64,000 bases of DNA, taken from the NCBI RefSeq assembly GCF_009363855.1, contig NZ_CP045423.1, positions 822,001-886,000 on the forward strand, read 5' to 3'. Shown here in pieces: positions 35,780-43,623 of this stretch (its first letter is position 1; each line of letters starts with the position of its first letter). Both the position numbers and the translations under genes were made by a program. Origin of the DNA: Microvirga thermotolerans (lineage in GTDB: Bacteria; Pseudomonadota; Alphaproteobacteria; Rhizobiales; Beijerinckiaceae). The notes below the pieces were generated by a model. The model was not told where the DNA came from, searched no databases, and worked only from the letters and a program-made list of their open reading frames with translations.

Positions 35780-35907
35780 AGAGCATTTTCAGGAGAAGTG
35801 GAAACCGGTTTTCGCTGGCGCGGCCCTCCGGGTCCGTCCGAAAATGCGGCAAACCAAGAGCTTCGGAGCGGAGTGCGATTCCGTTGAAGCGCAATCCGCT
35901 CTAGAGC
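35780..35907. repeat. Rhizobiales-type intergenic mosaic repeat (RIME-like)
   Basis: In the 430-base gap after prpE. The left part, starting AGAGCATTTTC and running through GAAGTGGAAACCGGTTTTCGC to GAAAATGCGGC, and the closing CTAGAGC resemble a mosaic repeat I know from many Hyphomicrobiales genomes. The right half forms a hairpin, GAGCGGA (35866-35872) with TCCGCTC (35895-35901) plus an inner TGCG/CGCA. Only one copy is visible in this window. The remainder to 36030 holds no gene. Confidence 0.6.
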
Positions 35908-36033
35908 ATCGGATGAGAATTCGAACTCACGTCCGGTGCCCCAGGGTTTTGATTTCACGCATCTTTTCACGCGATGCTTTATGGGTTCCGGGTTCCGCTC
36001 CGCGGCCCCGGACCGACGGCGGAGGATAAACGG

Positions 36034-36059
36034 AAAGGCCCGAAGCGATCCGGGCCTTT
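36034..36059 (-). terminator. Terminator of trcR
   Basis: Stem AAAGGCCCG (36034-36042) with CGGGCCTTT (36051-36059), 8-nt loop. The minus-strand transcript ends in UUU, so it is of moderate strength. Confidence 0.7.
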
Positions 36060-36066
36060 CGCGTTC

Positions 36067-36789
36067 CTACTCCTCGTCCTCGTCGGAGCGCTTGAGCTGC
36101 TTGAGCTTGGCGAAGACCGAGTTCACGTCGATCTCCTCCTCCTTCGCCGGGCTCGGCCGGCTCATGTCGGCGAAGGGCTCCTCGCGCTCCGGCTCGGCCG
36201 TGGACACCTCGGCCGGCATCAGGGTGCCGCCGGTCTCCTGGGGCGCCGCCGTCTGCGGGCGGTCCTTCGCGGCGCGCTGGACCTCGAAGTCCAGGTCGAT
36301 CTGCGAGCACAGGCCGAGGGTCACCGGGTCCATGGGGGTGAGGCTGGCCGAATTCCAGTGGGTGCGGTCGCGGACCTGCTGGATCGTGGTCTTGGTGGTG
36401 CCGACGAGGCGCATGATCTGCGCGTCCTTCAGCTCGGGATGGTTGCGCACCAGCCAGAGGATGGCGTTGGGGCGGTCGTGGCGGCGGGACACCGGCGTGT
36501 AGCGCGGGCCCTTCTTGATGCGCTTCTGCTCGGGCAGCTTCACCCGCGACTCCGCCATCCTGAGGCGGTGGTTCGGGTCCTTCTGCGCCTTCTCGATCTC
36601 CTCGCGGGTCAGCTGGCCCGTGGTGATGGGGTCGAGCCCCTTGATGCCGGTCGCCACCTCGCCGTCGGCGATGCCCTTCACCTCGAGGGGGTGGAGCTTG
36701 CAGAAGTCGGCGATCTGGTCGAACGACAAGGACGTATTCTCGACGAGCCACACGGCTGTCGCCTTCGGCATCAGCGGTCCCTGGGACAT
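36067..36789 (-). CDS. trcR: Cell-cycle transcriptional regulator TrcR (DUF1013)
   Basis: 240 aa. The DUF1013 core occupies residues 8-175: PKATAVWLVENTSLSFDQIADFC, a predicted DNA-binding helix region, RRHDRPNAILWLVRNHPELKDAQI and MRLVGTTKTTIQQVRDR, which reads like a second helix-turn-helix. The acidic tail ends EIDVNSVFAKLKQLKRSDEDEE. The family is essentially alphaproteobacterial and annotated as a cell-cycle transcription factor. ATG 36789 is set by GGAG 8 nt upstream. Targets are not deducible here. Confidence 0.87.
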   Translation of the reverse strand: MSQGPLMPKATAVWLVENTSLSFDQIADFCKLHPLEVKGIADGEVATGIKGLDPITTGQLTREEIEKAQKDPNHRLRMAESRVKLPEQKRIKKGPRYTPVSRRHDRPNAILWLVRNHPELKDAQIMRLVGTTKTTIQQVRDRTHWNSASLTPMDPVTLGLCSQIDLDFEVQRAAKDRPQTAAPQETGGTLMPAEVSTAEPEREEPFADMSRPSPAKEEEIDVNSVFAKLKQLKRSDEDEE

Positions 36790-36939
36790 GGGCTTCACTC
36801 CTTCAGGCCGGGCGCCCGCTCGTCGGCGCCGCACGGCAAAACTCTCCTGCGCTCCGTCCCGGCCGGGCCGGAGCGATCTCGTCTCACATTGTGAGGGAAA
36901 CGAGGTGATTATAGGGAGCCTGTCCCCGTGTTGCAATTC

Positions 36940-37938
36940 TTAAAGGGTGAGGACGATCTTTCCGATATGGGCCCCGCTCTCCATCCGCGCATGGGCCAGG
37001 GCGGCGTCCTGGAGCGGGAACCGGGAATCCATCACCGGCCGGGCGCGGCCCTCCGCCAGGAGCGGCAGGACCTTCTCCTCCAGGGCGCGGGCGATTCCCG
37101 CCTTCTCGGCGACGGTGCGGGGGCGCAGCGTCGAGCCCGTATGGGTCAGCCGCTTGACCATGAGCAGGCGGAAATCCGCCTCGGCCCGGCTCCCGTTCAG
37201 GAAGGCGATCTGGACGATTCGCCCGTCCCGGGCCGCCGCCTCGTAGTTGCGGGGGATGTAGTCGCCGCCGACCATGTCGAGGATGACGTCGGCGCCCCTG
37301 CCCCCGGTCGCCTCCTTGACCGCCGCGACGAAGTCGGCCTCCCGGTAGTTGACCGCGACGTCGGCGCCGAGGGTACGGCAGGCGTCGCATTTCGCGGCCG
37401 TTCCCGCCGTGGCGATCACCCGCGCTCCGAAGGCCTTCGCGAGCTGGATGGCCGTGGTGCCGATGCCGGAGGTGCCGCCGTGGACGAGGAGCGTCTCCCC
37501 GGCCGCCAGCCGGCCCCGCTCGAACACGTTGGTCCAGACGGTGAAATAGGTCTCCGGCACCGCTCCCGCCTCTTCGAGGGAGAGGCCCGCCGGGACGGGG
37601 AGGGCGTTGCTCTCGTGCACGACGGCGTATTCCGCGTAGCCGCCGCCCGCGACCAGGGCCATGACGGGCGTGCCGACGGGAAAGCGGGCGGCGTTCGGCC
37701 CGGCCGCCGCGACCTCGCCCGCGATCTCGAGGCCGAGAATGTCCGGCGCGCCGGGCGGCGGCGGATAGCCGCCCTGCCGCTGCAGCACGTCCGGGCGGTT
37801 CACCCCCGCCGCCCTCACGCGCACGAGGATCTCGCCCTCGCCGGGCGTCGGCACGGGCCGCTCGACCACCGCGAGCACCTCGGGGCCGCCCGTGCCCTGC
37901 GCGATCACGGCCCGCATCGTGTCAGAAATTGCCGCCAT
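36940..37938 (-). CDS. NAD(P)H quinone oxidoreductase, PIG3 family (zinc-independent MDR)
   Basis: 332 aa medium-chain reductase. GroES-like domain at residues 1-130 with AAGVNRPDVLQRQGGYPPPPGAPDILGLEIAGEV; Rossmann loop VHGGTSGIGTTAIQLAKA; and the PIG3-type end SRFPLQDAALAHARMESGAHIGKIVL. Catalytic zinc cysteines are absent. It reduces quinones or related acceptors with NADPH. AAGGAGG stands 5 nt before the ATG. Divergent from the DUF1192 gene. Confidence 0.92.
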   Translation of the reverse strand: MAAISDTMRAVIAQGTGGPEVLAVVERPVPTPGEGEILVRVRAAGVNRPDVLQRQGGYPPPPGAPDILGLEIAGEVAAAGPNAARFPVGTPVMALVAGGGYAEYAVVHESNALPVPAGLSLEEAGAVPETYFTVWTNVFERGRLAAGETLLVHGGTSGIGTTAIQLAKAFGARVIATAGTAAKCDACRTLGADVAVNYREADFVAAVKEATGGRGADVILDMVGGDYIPRNYEAAARDGRIVQIAFLNGSRAEADFRLLMVKRLTHTGSTLRPRTVAEKAGIARALEEKVLPLLAEGRARPVMDSRFPLQDAALAHARMESGAHIGKIVLTL

Positions 37939-38037
37939 TCCGTCCTCCTTCGGTCAAAGGTTGGTGGATATAGGGCAAGATTGGCAATCCGCGCACTGCG
38001 TCCTACGCTGGCGAGCGGCCTGAGGAAGGAGGATGTC

Positions 38038-38244
38038 ATGGCTTTCGATCCCTTCGACGAGGAAACGAGGGTCCGTCCGTCGGGCCACGAGTTCGGCCAG
38101 GATCTCTCGGTGCTGTCCATCGACGAGATCGACGACCGCATCGCCCTCCTGGAGCGCGAGATCGCCCGGCTGCGGGAGGCCAAGCGCGGCAAGGAGAATT
38201 CCATGGCGGCCGCCAGCGCCTTCTTCAAGCTCGGTTCCGCCTGA
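38038..38244 (+). CDS. DUF1192 small protein
   Basis: 68 aa. LSVLSIDEIDDRIALLEREIARLREAKRGKENSMAAASAFFK is the DUF1192 signature: a short coiled coil with an Ala-rich end. AGGAGG lies just before the ATG. Function unknown; the family occurs only in alphaproteobacteria. Its position upstream of the CtrA box and rcdA could be ordinary neighbourhood or a cell-cycle link. Confidence 0.87.
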   Translation: MAFDPFDEETRVRPSGHEFGQDLSVLSIDEIDDRIALLEREIARLREAKRGKENSMAAASAFFKLGSA

Positions 38245-38254
38245 GGGCCGGCGG

Positions 38255-38269
38255 TTAACCCGGCATTAA
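38255..38269. promoter_or_regulatory. CtrA box, perfect TTAA-N7-TTAA
   Basis: TTAA at 38255-38258 and 38266-38269 with CCCGGCA between, the exact full-site consensus for the cell-cycle regulator CtrA. It is centred about 28 bases before the predicted start of the sRNA at 38290, overlapping a -35 position as in CtrA-activated promoters. A second TTAA pair (TTAACCTTAA) occurs near 38402, nearer to rcdA. Confidence 0.6.
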
Positions 38270-38289
38270 GCCTTTCGGGCGATCATCGG

Positions 38290-38384
38290 CTCATCCAGTT
38301 CTCTCCCTGGATGAGAGATGGTCCTCCCTCTCTCTCTGACGCCTCCCTGTCAGGACTCGAGCCGCCCCGGGCGGCTCAATTTTT
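38290..38384 (+). ncRNA. Predicted small RNA with CUCUCC and CCUCCC loops
   Basis: Three stems in about 95 nt. TCATCCAG/CTGGATGA (38291-38298 with 38307-38314), loop TTCTCTCC; CTGAC/GTCAG (38336-38340 with 38349-38353), loop GCCTCCCT; and a terminator stem at 38359-38377. Between the first two stems is TCCTCCCTCTCTCTC. Pyrimidine-rich anti-SD loops resemble alpha-r/CuckoO-type trans-acting sRNAs. No ORF or ribosome site explains the segment. It lies between a CtrA box and rcdA. Confidence 0.6.
38359..38384 (+). terminator. Intrinsic terminator of the predicted sRNA
   Basis: GAGCCGCC (38359-38366) pairs with GGCGGCTC (38370-38377), 3-nt loop, then AATTTTT. It should stop read-through from DUF1192 or the CtrA-box promoter before rcdA, implying a separate rcdA promoter near 38400-38460 (TATACT at 38448 is a possible -10). 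Confidence 0.8.
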
Positions 38385-38521
38385 GGCTGCTCCGTCCGAA
38401 CTTAACCTTAAGAAAGGGTTGCCGGAGCATCGAACCGAGAGGCGTTCTATACTGTTTTCCCGATGCGTGGAGGTCTCGGGCCGATGGGCGGCCGGGGACC
38501 GTTGCCTATGGGAGAGAGCCT

Positions 38522-39049
38522 GTGAGCGAACCCGATGTGATCAAGCTTGGCGCCGGAACCGTTCCGTTCGGGCATGGCTTCGTCCATTCGGATGCGTTCA
38601 AGGCCCTGTTCCAGGAGGGCATGGAACTCGTCGAGGACACGGCCGCCTATCTCGACGGCCAGGGGCGCCTCGATTCCAAGCGCCTGCCCCGGGAGGGCGT
38701 CATCGCCTACGCGACCGAGAGCATGCGCCTCACCACGCGGCTGATGCAGATCGCTTCCTGGCTTCTCCTGCAGCGGGCGGTGGCGGAGGGCGAGATCACG
38801 CCCGACCAAGCGCAGCTCGAGAACAACCGGGTCCACCTGACCCAGCAGGACACGGTTACCTCCGTCGAGGATTTCGAGGCCCTTCCGCCGCGCCTCAAGG
38901 AACTGATCGGCCTCGCCACGCGGATCCACGCCCGCATCCTCCATCTGGAACGGCTCATGTCGGAGCCCGATCCCGGACCCGTCGCGCCTGCGCCCAATCC
39001 CGTCGCGGCCCAGCATCGCCTGCTGGAGCAGGTCTTCGGCGGCCATTGA
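38522..39049 (+). CDS. rcdA: RcdA-type ClpXP adaptor (DUF1465)
   Basis: 175 aa from GTG 38522, with GGGAGAGAG upstream. The helical body is conserved: TVPFGHGFVHSDAFKALFQEGM, TAAYLDGQGRLDSKRLPR, YATESMRLTTRLMQIASWLLLQRAVAEGE, and a disordered Pro-rich linker before LLEQVFGGH. RcdA bridges CpdR-primed ClpX with PopA and CtrA in Caulobacter. The short C-terminal tail beyond the three-helix bundle is the part known to contact the protease. Predicted CtrA control of the locus would give feedback. Confidence 0.9.
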   Translation: MSEPDVIKLGAGTVPFGHGFVHSDAFKALFQEGMELVEDTAAYLDGQGRLDSKRLPREGVIAYATESMRLTTRLMQIASWLLLQRAVAEGEITPDQAQLENNRVHLTQQDTVTSVEDFEALPPRLKELIGLATRIHARILHLERLMSEPDPGPVAPAPNPVAAQHRLLEQVFGGH

Positions 39050-39258
39050 AGGCCCTGCCTTGACGGCATTGCGAAACCGGACGCGCCGTTCCTGCGGCGG
39101 GTCAGGTCCTGGGGGCTCTCGCAGCCAGCGCCGCCGCGCCCGTTCCCCTTGCTTAGGCAGCGCCACCGCGCCCTGTCCCGCCTTGCGCATTGAGAGAGCC
39201 GATTCCGGGAACATCCGGGATCCGCGGGGAGGGAATGCGCCCTCTTCCCTCGCCCTCC

Positions 39259-39295
39259 GTCATTCCGGGGCGCCGCAGGCGAGCCCGGAAGCCAT
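39259..39295 (+). repeat. 37-base palindromic repeat, copy A
   Basis: Begins GTCATTCCGGGGC and ends CCCGGAAGCCAT. TTCCGGG pairs with CCCGGAA and an inner GCC-GCA-GGC hairpin is enclosed. A second copy with compensating inner bases is at 57628-57664. Confidence 0.8.
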
Positions 39296-39438
39296 CACCC
39301 CTGCGGTGCGGGGCGAAGACGCCGCGGGTGCCGCCGTCCGGACAGGCGGGCCCCTCGAAGCGTGCCCCGCGACGGCCATGGCGCTGCCCGCTGCGCGTCC
39401 TGGCAGGGTGCGTCCGCGATAATGTTCCGCTTTCGTTC

Positions 39439-39467
39439 TTGACAGCGGCGCCAAGCTCGGCTATATC
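39439..39467 (+). promoter_or_regulatory. Near-consensus sigma-70 promoter without an assigned gene
   Basis: TTGACA (39439-39444), 17-base spacer, TATATC (39462-39467), preceded by an AT-richer stretch. The start would be close to 39474. No ORF follows on the plus strand for 1 kb, which suggests a structured noncoding transcript. Confidence 0.55.
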
Positions 39468-40063
39468 GTAACGCATCCCGTCCCGCCGAGGGGCGCGCTC
39501 GCGAGGCGTCGCCGAATGCGGGGACGGGACCGGTCCCGCGCCCGCGCGCCACGCACGCGCCGGCCGCGGGCGGCCCCGGCAGAGCCGGGGCTCCGGGCCG
39601 TCCGGCGCCGCCGGCGTTCGTCAACGCCGCCCCGCGTCCGGGCCATCCCCGGAGCCTCCGCCGCCGGTCCGCCGGAAAAGAACCGGGCGCGATGACGCTG
39701 CGGCTCATTGCCTTCACCCCTTCCTTCCCCCGAGCCGGAGCGATCCTCGTGCCCCCTCGACCCCGCCGCCCCTCCGGGCCCACGCGCCCGGAGGACGCGG
39801 CGGCGTGCGTGCTTCTCACGGCTCATCTCCGGCGGCATGGCCGGGCCGGTCCGGTCGGACGGCGGTGCGCGGGAAGCGCGACGCGTTCCCTCCCCCGCCG
39901 ATCCCGGTGCGCAAGGAGGGAGAGGGCGCGGCGGCGCAGGCCGCGCAATCCGCGATGCGGGGAGGGAGCGAGCAAGGACCAAGCCGCAACCGACTTGTTG
40001 ACGGTGCGCGGCGGGCAGTGGAGACGGGAAGGACGGAGCGCGGTGGGAGGCCGCCGCAAACGC

Positions 40064-40086
40064 AAAAACCCCGCCGGAGCGGGGTT
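40064..40086 (-). terminator. Terminator of rpmE
   Basis: On the minus strand AACCCCGC pairs with GCGGGGTT (40086-40079 and 40074-40067) across TCCG and runs into TTTTT. Confidence 0.85.
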
Positions 40087-40122
40087 CTGGTCGGGCCGGG
40101 AGGCCGGAATCCGGGAAGCGGC

Positions 40123-40359
40123 TTACTTCTTGCCGAAGGACAGGTTGCCGAACTTCGAGTTGAAGCGCGACAGACGGCCGCCGCGGTCGAGCAGCTGCTG
40201 CTGGCCGCCGGTCCAGGCCGGGTGGGTCTTGGGGTCGATGTCGAGGTTGAGGGTGTCGCCCTCCTTGCCGTAGGTCGACCGGGTCATGTACTCGGTGCCG
40301 TCGGTCATCACGACCTTGATGAAGTGGTAGTCCGGGTGTTCGGTTTCTTTGCGCGCCAT
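40123..40359 (-). CDS. rpmE: 50S ribosomal protein L31 (zinc-free form)
   Basis: 78 aa: [44 protein letters not shown] and [14 protein letters not shown]. The four zinc cysteines of canonical L31 are missing, as in most alphaproteobacteria. ATG 40359 is preferred because GAGG lies 8 nt upstream; ATG 40365 falls only 2 nt from it. A strong promoter and a clear terminator flank it, so it is monocistronic. Confidence 0.96.
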   Translation of the reverse strand: MARKETEHPDYHFIKVVMTDGTEYMTRSTYGKEGDTLNLDIDPKTHPAWTGGQQQLLDRGGRLSRFNSKFGNLSFGKK

Positions 40360-40432
40360 TGCCATATCCTCTTGCGGTCCGCCAGCGTGGTGCCCGCAGC
40401 CTGTGATCGAGCCTGTCTTGAAAGGTTGCGGG

Positions 40433-40461
40433 CCTATACCTTACTTGGAACCCTGAAACAA
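40433..40461 (-). promoter_or_regulatory. Promoter of rpmE
   Basis: TTGTTT (40461-40456), 17-base spacer, TATAGG (40438-40433) on the minus strand; gives a leader of about 65 nt. Confidence 0.6.
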
Positions 40462-40517
40462 GCCGGGACCGGGCATGAAGCCTCCGCGCGCCCGACATCC
40501 CGCAAGCGAAACCGGAC

Positions 40518-42317
40518 ATGGCCCCCGAACCCGACGGATCCCGACGCCCCAAGGCGGCTCTGAGCGCCCTCAAACCCCTTCTGCCCTACGCGCTCGCCTA
40601 CAAGGGGCGGATCCTGGCGGCCCTGGCCGCCCTCCTCCTGGCCTCCGCCATGACCCTGGCCATGCCCGTCGCCGTGCGCCGGGTGATCGACCTCGGCTTC
40701 ACAGAGCAGGGGAGGGGGCTGGTGAACGCCTATTTCGGCATCCTGCTCCTCGTGGTGGGGCTGCTCGCCCTGGCGAGCGCCTCCCGCTACTACTTCGTCA
40801 TCACCCTGGGCGAGCGGGTGGTGGCGGACCTGCGCTCCGCCGTCTTCCGCCATCTCACCTCCCTCGACCCGGCCTTCTTCGACCAGGCCAAGAGCGGGGA
40901 GATCGTCTCCCGCCTCACGGCCGACACGACCCAGGTCAAGTCGGCCTTCGGGGCCAGCATCTCCATCGCCCTGCGCAACCTCTTCCTGTTCGTCGGCGCG
41001 GTGGTGCTGATGATCGTCACCAGCCCCAAGCTGTCGGCCCTCGTGCTCATCGCGATCCCGGTCATCGTGGTGCCCCTCGTCGTATCGGGCCGGGCGGTGC
41101 GCCGCCGCTCCCGGGCGGCGCAGGACCGGCTCGCCGACGCCTCCGCCTATGCGGCCGAGGCCATCGGGGCGGTGCGGACCATGCAGGCCTTCGGCATGGA
41201 GCGGGCGACGTCCCTGCGCTTCGCCGCGGCGGCGGAGGAGGCCTTCGATGCCGCCCGCCTCTCCACCACCATGCGCGCCTTCCTGACCGGCATCGGCCTG
41301 TTCCTGGTCTCGGCGAGCGTCGTCGGCGTGCTCTGGTACGGGGCGCAGGACGTGATGGGCGGGGCCATGAGCGCCGGCCAGCTCTCCCAGTTCGTGCTCT
41401 ATGCCGTCTTCGCGGCGAGCGCTCTGGGCCAGCTCTCCGAGGTCTATGGGGAACTGGCCCAGGCGGCCGGCGCGGCGGAACGCCTCGGCGAGATCCTGGC
41501 GGCCAAGCCCGCCATCGAGGCTCCGGCCCGGCCGGAGCCCCTGCCGCAGCCGCCCCTCGGGACGCTGGCGTTCGAGAACGTGCATTTCGCCTACCCGACC
41601 CGGTCCGACCAGCGCGCCCTCCACGGTCTGAGCTTCAGGGTGGAGCGGGGCGAGCGGGTCGCCCTCGTCGGGCCCTCCGGCGCGGGCAAGAGCACCGTGC
41701 TCCAGCTGCTGCTCCGGTTCTACGATCCCCAGGAGGGCACCATCCTGGTGGACGGAGTCCCCGTCGCGGAGGCGGATCCCCTCGCCCTGCGCCGGAGGAT
41801 GGCGCTCGTGCCGCAGGAGCCGACCGTCTTCGCGGCGAGCGTCCTCGAGAACATCCGCTACGGCCGGCCCGACGCCACGGAGGACGAGGTTCGCCGCGCG
41901 GCCGAGCTTGCCTCGGCGGACGGGTTCATCCGCGCCCTGCCGCAGGGCTATGCCACCCTCGTCGGCGAGCGGGGCGTGACGCTCTCCGGCGGCCAGCGCC
42001 AGCGCCTCGCCATTGCCCGCGCCATCCTCAAGGACGCGCCGATCCTCCTCCTCGACGAGGCGACCTCCGCCCTCGACGCGGAAAGCGAGAAGAAGGTGCA
42101 GGGCGCCCTCGACCGGCTCATGCAGGGGCGGACCACCCTCGTCATCGCCCATCGCCTCGCCACCGTGCGGTCCGCCGACCGGATCCTCGTCATGGATGCC
42201 GGGCGGATCGTGGAGGAAGGGACCCACGACAGCCTCCTCGGCCAAGGCGGCCTTTACGCCCGCCTCGCCCGGCTCCAGTTCACGGGCGCGGACGGCCGCG
42301 TCCAGGCCGCGGAATAG
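40518..42317 (+). CDS. ABC exporter, fused permease and ATPase (MsbA-like half transporter)
   Basis: 599 aa. Six membrane helices at about residues 25-320, then a nucleotide-binding domain: Walker A GPSGAGKST, Q-loop PQEPTVF, signature LSGGQRQR, Walker B ILLLDEATSALD and switch His in IAHR. It would act as a homodimer exporting lipid, peptide or drug; the cargo is unknown. It is divergent from rpmE, an arrangement I recall in other Rhizobiales. Downstream, GGCCGGC/GCCGGCC (42360-42379) forms a hairpin without T-run. Confidence 0.92.
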   Translation: MAPEPDGSRRPKAALSALKPLLPYALAYKGRILAALAALLLASAMTLAMPVAVRRVIDLGFTEQGRGLVNAYFGILLLVVGLLALASASRYYFVITLGERVVADLRSAVFRHLTSLDPAFFDQAKSGEIVSRLTADTTQVKSAFGASISIALRNLFLFVGAVVLMIVTSPKLSALVLIAIPVIVVPLVVSGRAVRRRSRAAQDRLADASAYAAEAIGAVRTMQAFGMERATSLRFAAAAEEAFDAARLSTTMRAFLTGIGLFLVSASVVGVLWYGAQDVMGGAMSAGQLSQFVLYAVFAASALGQLSEVYGELAQAAGAAERLGEILAAKPAIEAPARPEPLPQPPLGTLAFENVHFAYPTRSDQRALHGLSFRVERGERVALVGPSGAGKSTVLQLLLRFYDPQEGTILVDGVPVAEADPLALRRRMALVPQEPTVFAASVLENIRYGRPDATEDEVRRAAELASADGFIRALPQGYATLVGERGVTLSGGQRQRLAIARAILKDAPILLLDEATSALDAESEKKVQGALDRLMQGRTTLVIAHRLATVRSADRILVMDAGRIVEEGTHDSLLGQGGLYARLARLQFTGADGRVQAAE

Positions 42318-42402
42318 GATGGGCCGAACCGGAGTCTTTCCCTGAAGTTGAAGGAAGGAGGCCGGCGCGAGAGCCGGCCGCCGAGGCTTTCAGGAGGCCG
42401 GG

Positions 42403-42585
42403 ATGGGCGACAACATGAACAGGCGGCATCCGCAGGATTCGTCCCGCATCAATGTCCACGAGGATTGGGAGGTCCGCTACTGGACGGGGAAGTGGAACGT
42501 GTCCCGCCAGCAGCTCATGGATGCGGTCCGGCGGGTGGGCGTCCAGGTCGCCGACGTGGCGAGGGCGCTCGGCAAGGAGCGCTGA
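42403..42585 (+). CDS. DUF3606 small protein
   Basis: 60 aa. INVHEDWEVRYWTGKWNVSRQQLMDAVRRVG is the DUF3606 signature (E-Y-W...K...V-...L--AV--VG). AGGAGG precedes ATG by 6 nt. Function unknown; many alphaproteobacteria carry several copies, often expressed in stress. It converges with the MotB-like gene 9 bases downstream. Confidence 0.88.
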   Translation: MGDNMNRRHPQDSSRINVHEDWEVRYWTGKWNVSRQQLMDAVRRVGVQVADVARALGKER

Positions 42586-42594
42586 CGGTCCCGC

Positions 42595-43623
42595 TCACCG
42601 CTCCGTCAGCTTCAGCTCGATGCGCCGGTTGCGCGCATAGGCCTCCTCCGTGGTGCCGAGGTCGATGGGCTGGTACTCGCCGAACCCCGCCGCGAGGAGA
42701 TGCTGGGGCTGGACCCCGCGGGCGGCGAGCGCCTGGACCACGGCGATGGCGCGGGCGGCCGAAAGGGCCCAGTTGGACGGGAACTGGGACGTGGCGATCG
42801 GGCGCGCATCCGTGTGGCCGTCGACCCTGACGACCCAGGGGATGTCCGGGGGAATCTGCTTCTGCAGCTCCACCAGGGCGGCCGCGATGCGGTCGATCTC
42901 GTCGGAGGCCTCGGGCCGGAGGGTCGCCTGGCCCGCGGGAAAGAGCACCTCGGACTGGAAGACGAAGCGGTCGCCGACGATGCGCACGTCCGGCCGGTTG
43001 CCGAGGATCTGGCGCAGGCGTCCGAAGAAGTCGGAGCGGTAGCGGGCAAGCTCCTGCACCCGTTGGGCGAGGGCCACGTTGAGCCGGCTGCCGAGGTCGG
43101 CGATCCGGGCCTGGCTCTCCTTGTCCCGGTTCTCGGAAGCCGCGAGGGCCTCCTCCAGGGCCGCGAGCTGGCGGCGCATGGCCGCGATCTGCTGGTTGAG
43201 GATCTCCACCTGGCTCAAGGCGCGGCCGGTGGCCTGGCGCTCGGCCTCGAGGGCGGAGTTGAGCTCCTTCGCCCGGGCCTGGGCGTCGCCGCCGCTGTCG
43301 ATCAGGCCCTGCAGGCGCGCCCGGTCGTCCTCCGCGGCCTTGAGGGTGCTCTGAAGGGCGGTGAGGTTCTCCTCCGTGGTCCGCCGGCTCGACCGCTCGA
43401 GGGCGAGGAGGTCGGTGAGCTCGGCGATCTGCCGGTTCAGGCGGTCGAGCACCGTGTCCCGGCTCGACAGCTCGCGGGACAGGAAGAACTGCCCCACCAT
43501 GAAGACCGAGATCAGGAAGACGATGGACAGGAGCAGGGTCGAGAGCGCGTCGACGAAGCCCGGCCAGTAGTTGAGCTGTCCCTGGCGGCCCCTGCGGCGT
43601 CCTCCCGTGCTGGCGACCGGCAT
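42595..43623 (-). CDS. MotB-like protein with long coiled coil and OmpA domain
   Basis: 342 aa. One membrane helix (about 23-45) has the proton-binding-type aspartate D25 in WPGFVDALSTLLL. A coiled coil of some 120 residues follows (LNRQIAELTDLLALERSSRRT onward, to about 190), much longer than in MotB. The OmpA-like peptidoglycan-binding domain (about 215-340) has VRVDGHTDARPIA, NWALSAARAIAVV and RNRRIELKL. Its ATG overlaps the stop of the MotA-like gene by one base. It is outside any flagellar cluster, so a [12 protein letters not shown] stator or an envelope force-transducer is inferred. Confidence 0.88.
   Translation of the reverse strand: MPVASTGGRRRGRQGQLNYWPGFVDALSTLLLSIVFLISVFMVGQFFLSRELSSRDTVLDRLNRQIAELTDLLALERSSRRTTEENLTALQSTLKAAEDDRARLQGLIDSGGDAQARAKELNSALEAERQATGRALSQVEILNQQIAAMRRQLAALEEALAASENRDKESQARIADLGSRLNVALAQRVQELARYRSDFFGRLRQILGNRPDVRIVGDRFVFQSEVLFPAGQATLRPEASDEIDRIAAALVELQKQIPPDIPWVVRVDGHTDARPIATSQFPSNWALSAARAIAVVQALAARGVQPQHLLAAGFGEYQPIDLGTTEEAYARNRRIELKLTER

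Larger units (their letters stand above)
39050..40122. other. Gene-poor 1.07-kb intergenic region
   Basis: No open frame here shows a plausible start, ribosome site or family motif on either strand; those that are long are Arg/Pro-rich frames forced by the base composition. Contents that can be seen are a 37-base repeat (39259-39295), a near-consensus promoter (39439-39467) followed by GC-rich hairpins (CCCGTCCC 39477-39484 with GGGACGGG 39521-39528; GCCCCGGC/GCCGGGGC near 39575), and the rpmE terminator at the far end. Confidence 0.6.

Noticed and set aside
32808..35894. A 1,028-codon open frame on the minus strand
   Set aside because: Only its last 252 codons form a protein (TSUP permease). 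The rest is antisense to prpE, with His/Gly/Arg-rich composition produced by GC-rich third positions.
39692..40273. ORF of 193 codons in the rcdA-rpmE gap
   Set aside because: Starts with a plausible-looking MTLRLIAF, but lacks a ribosome site, is Arg/Pro-rich and runs antisense through rpmE.
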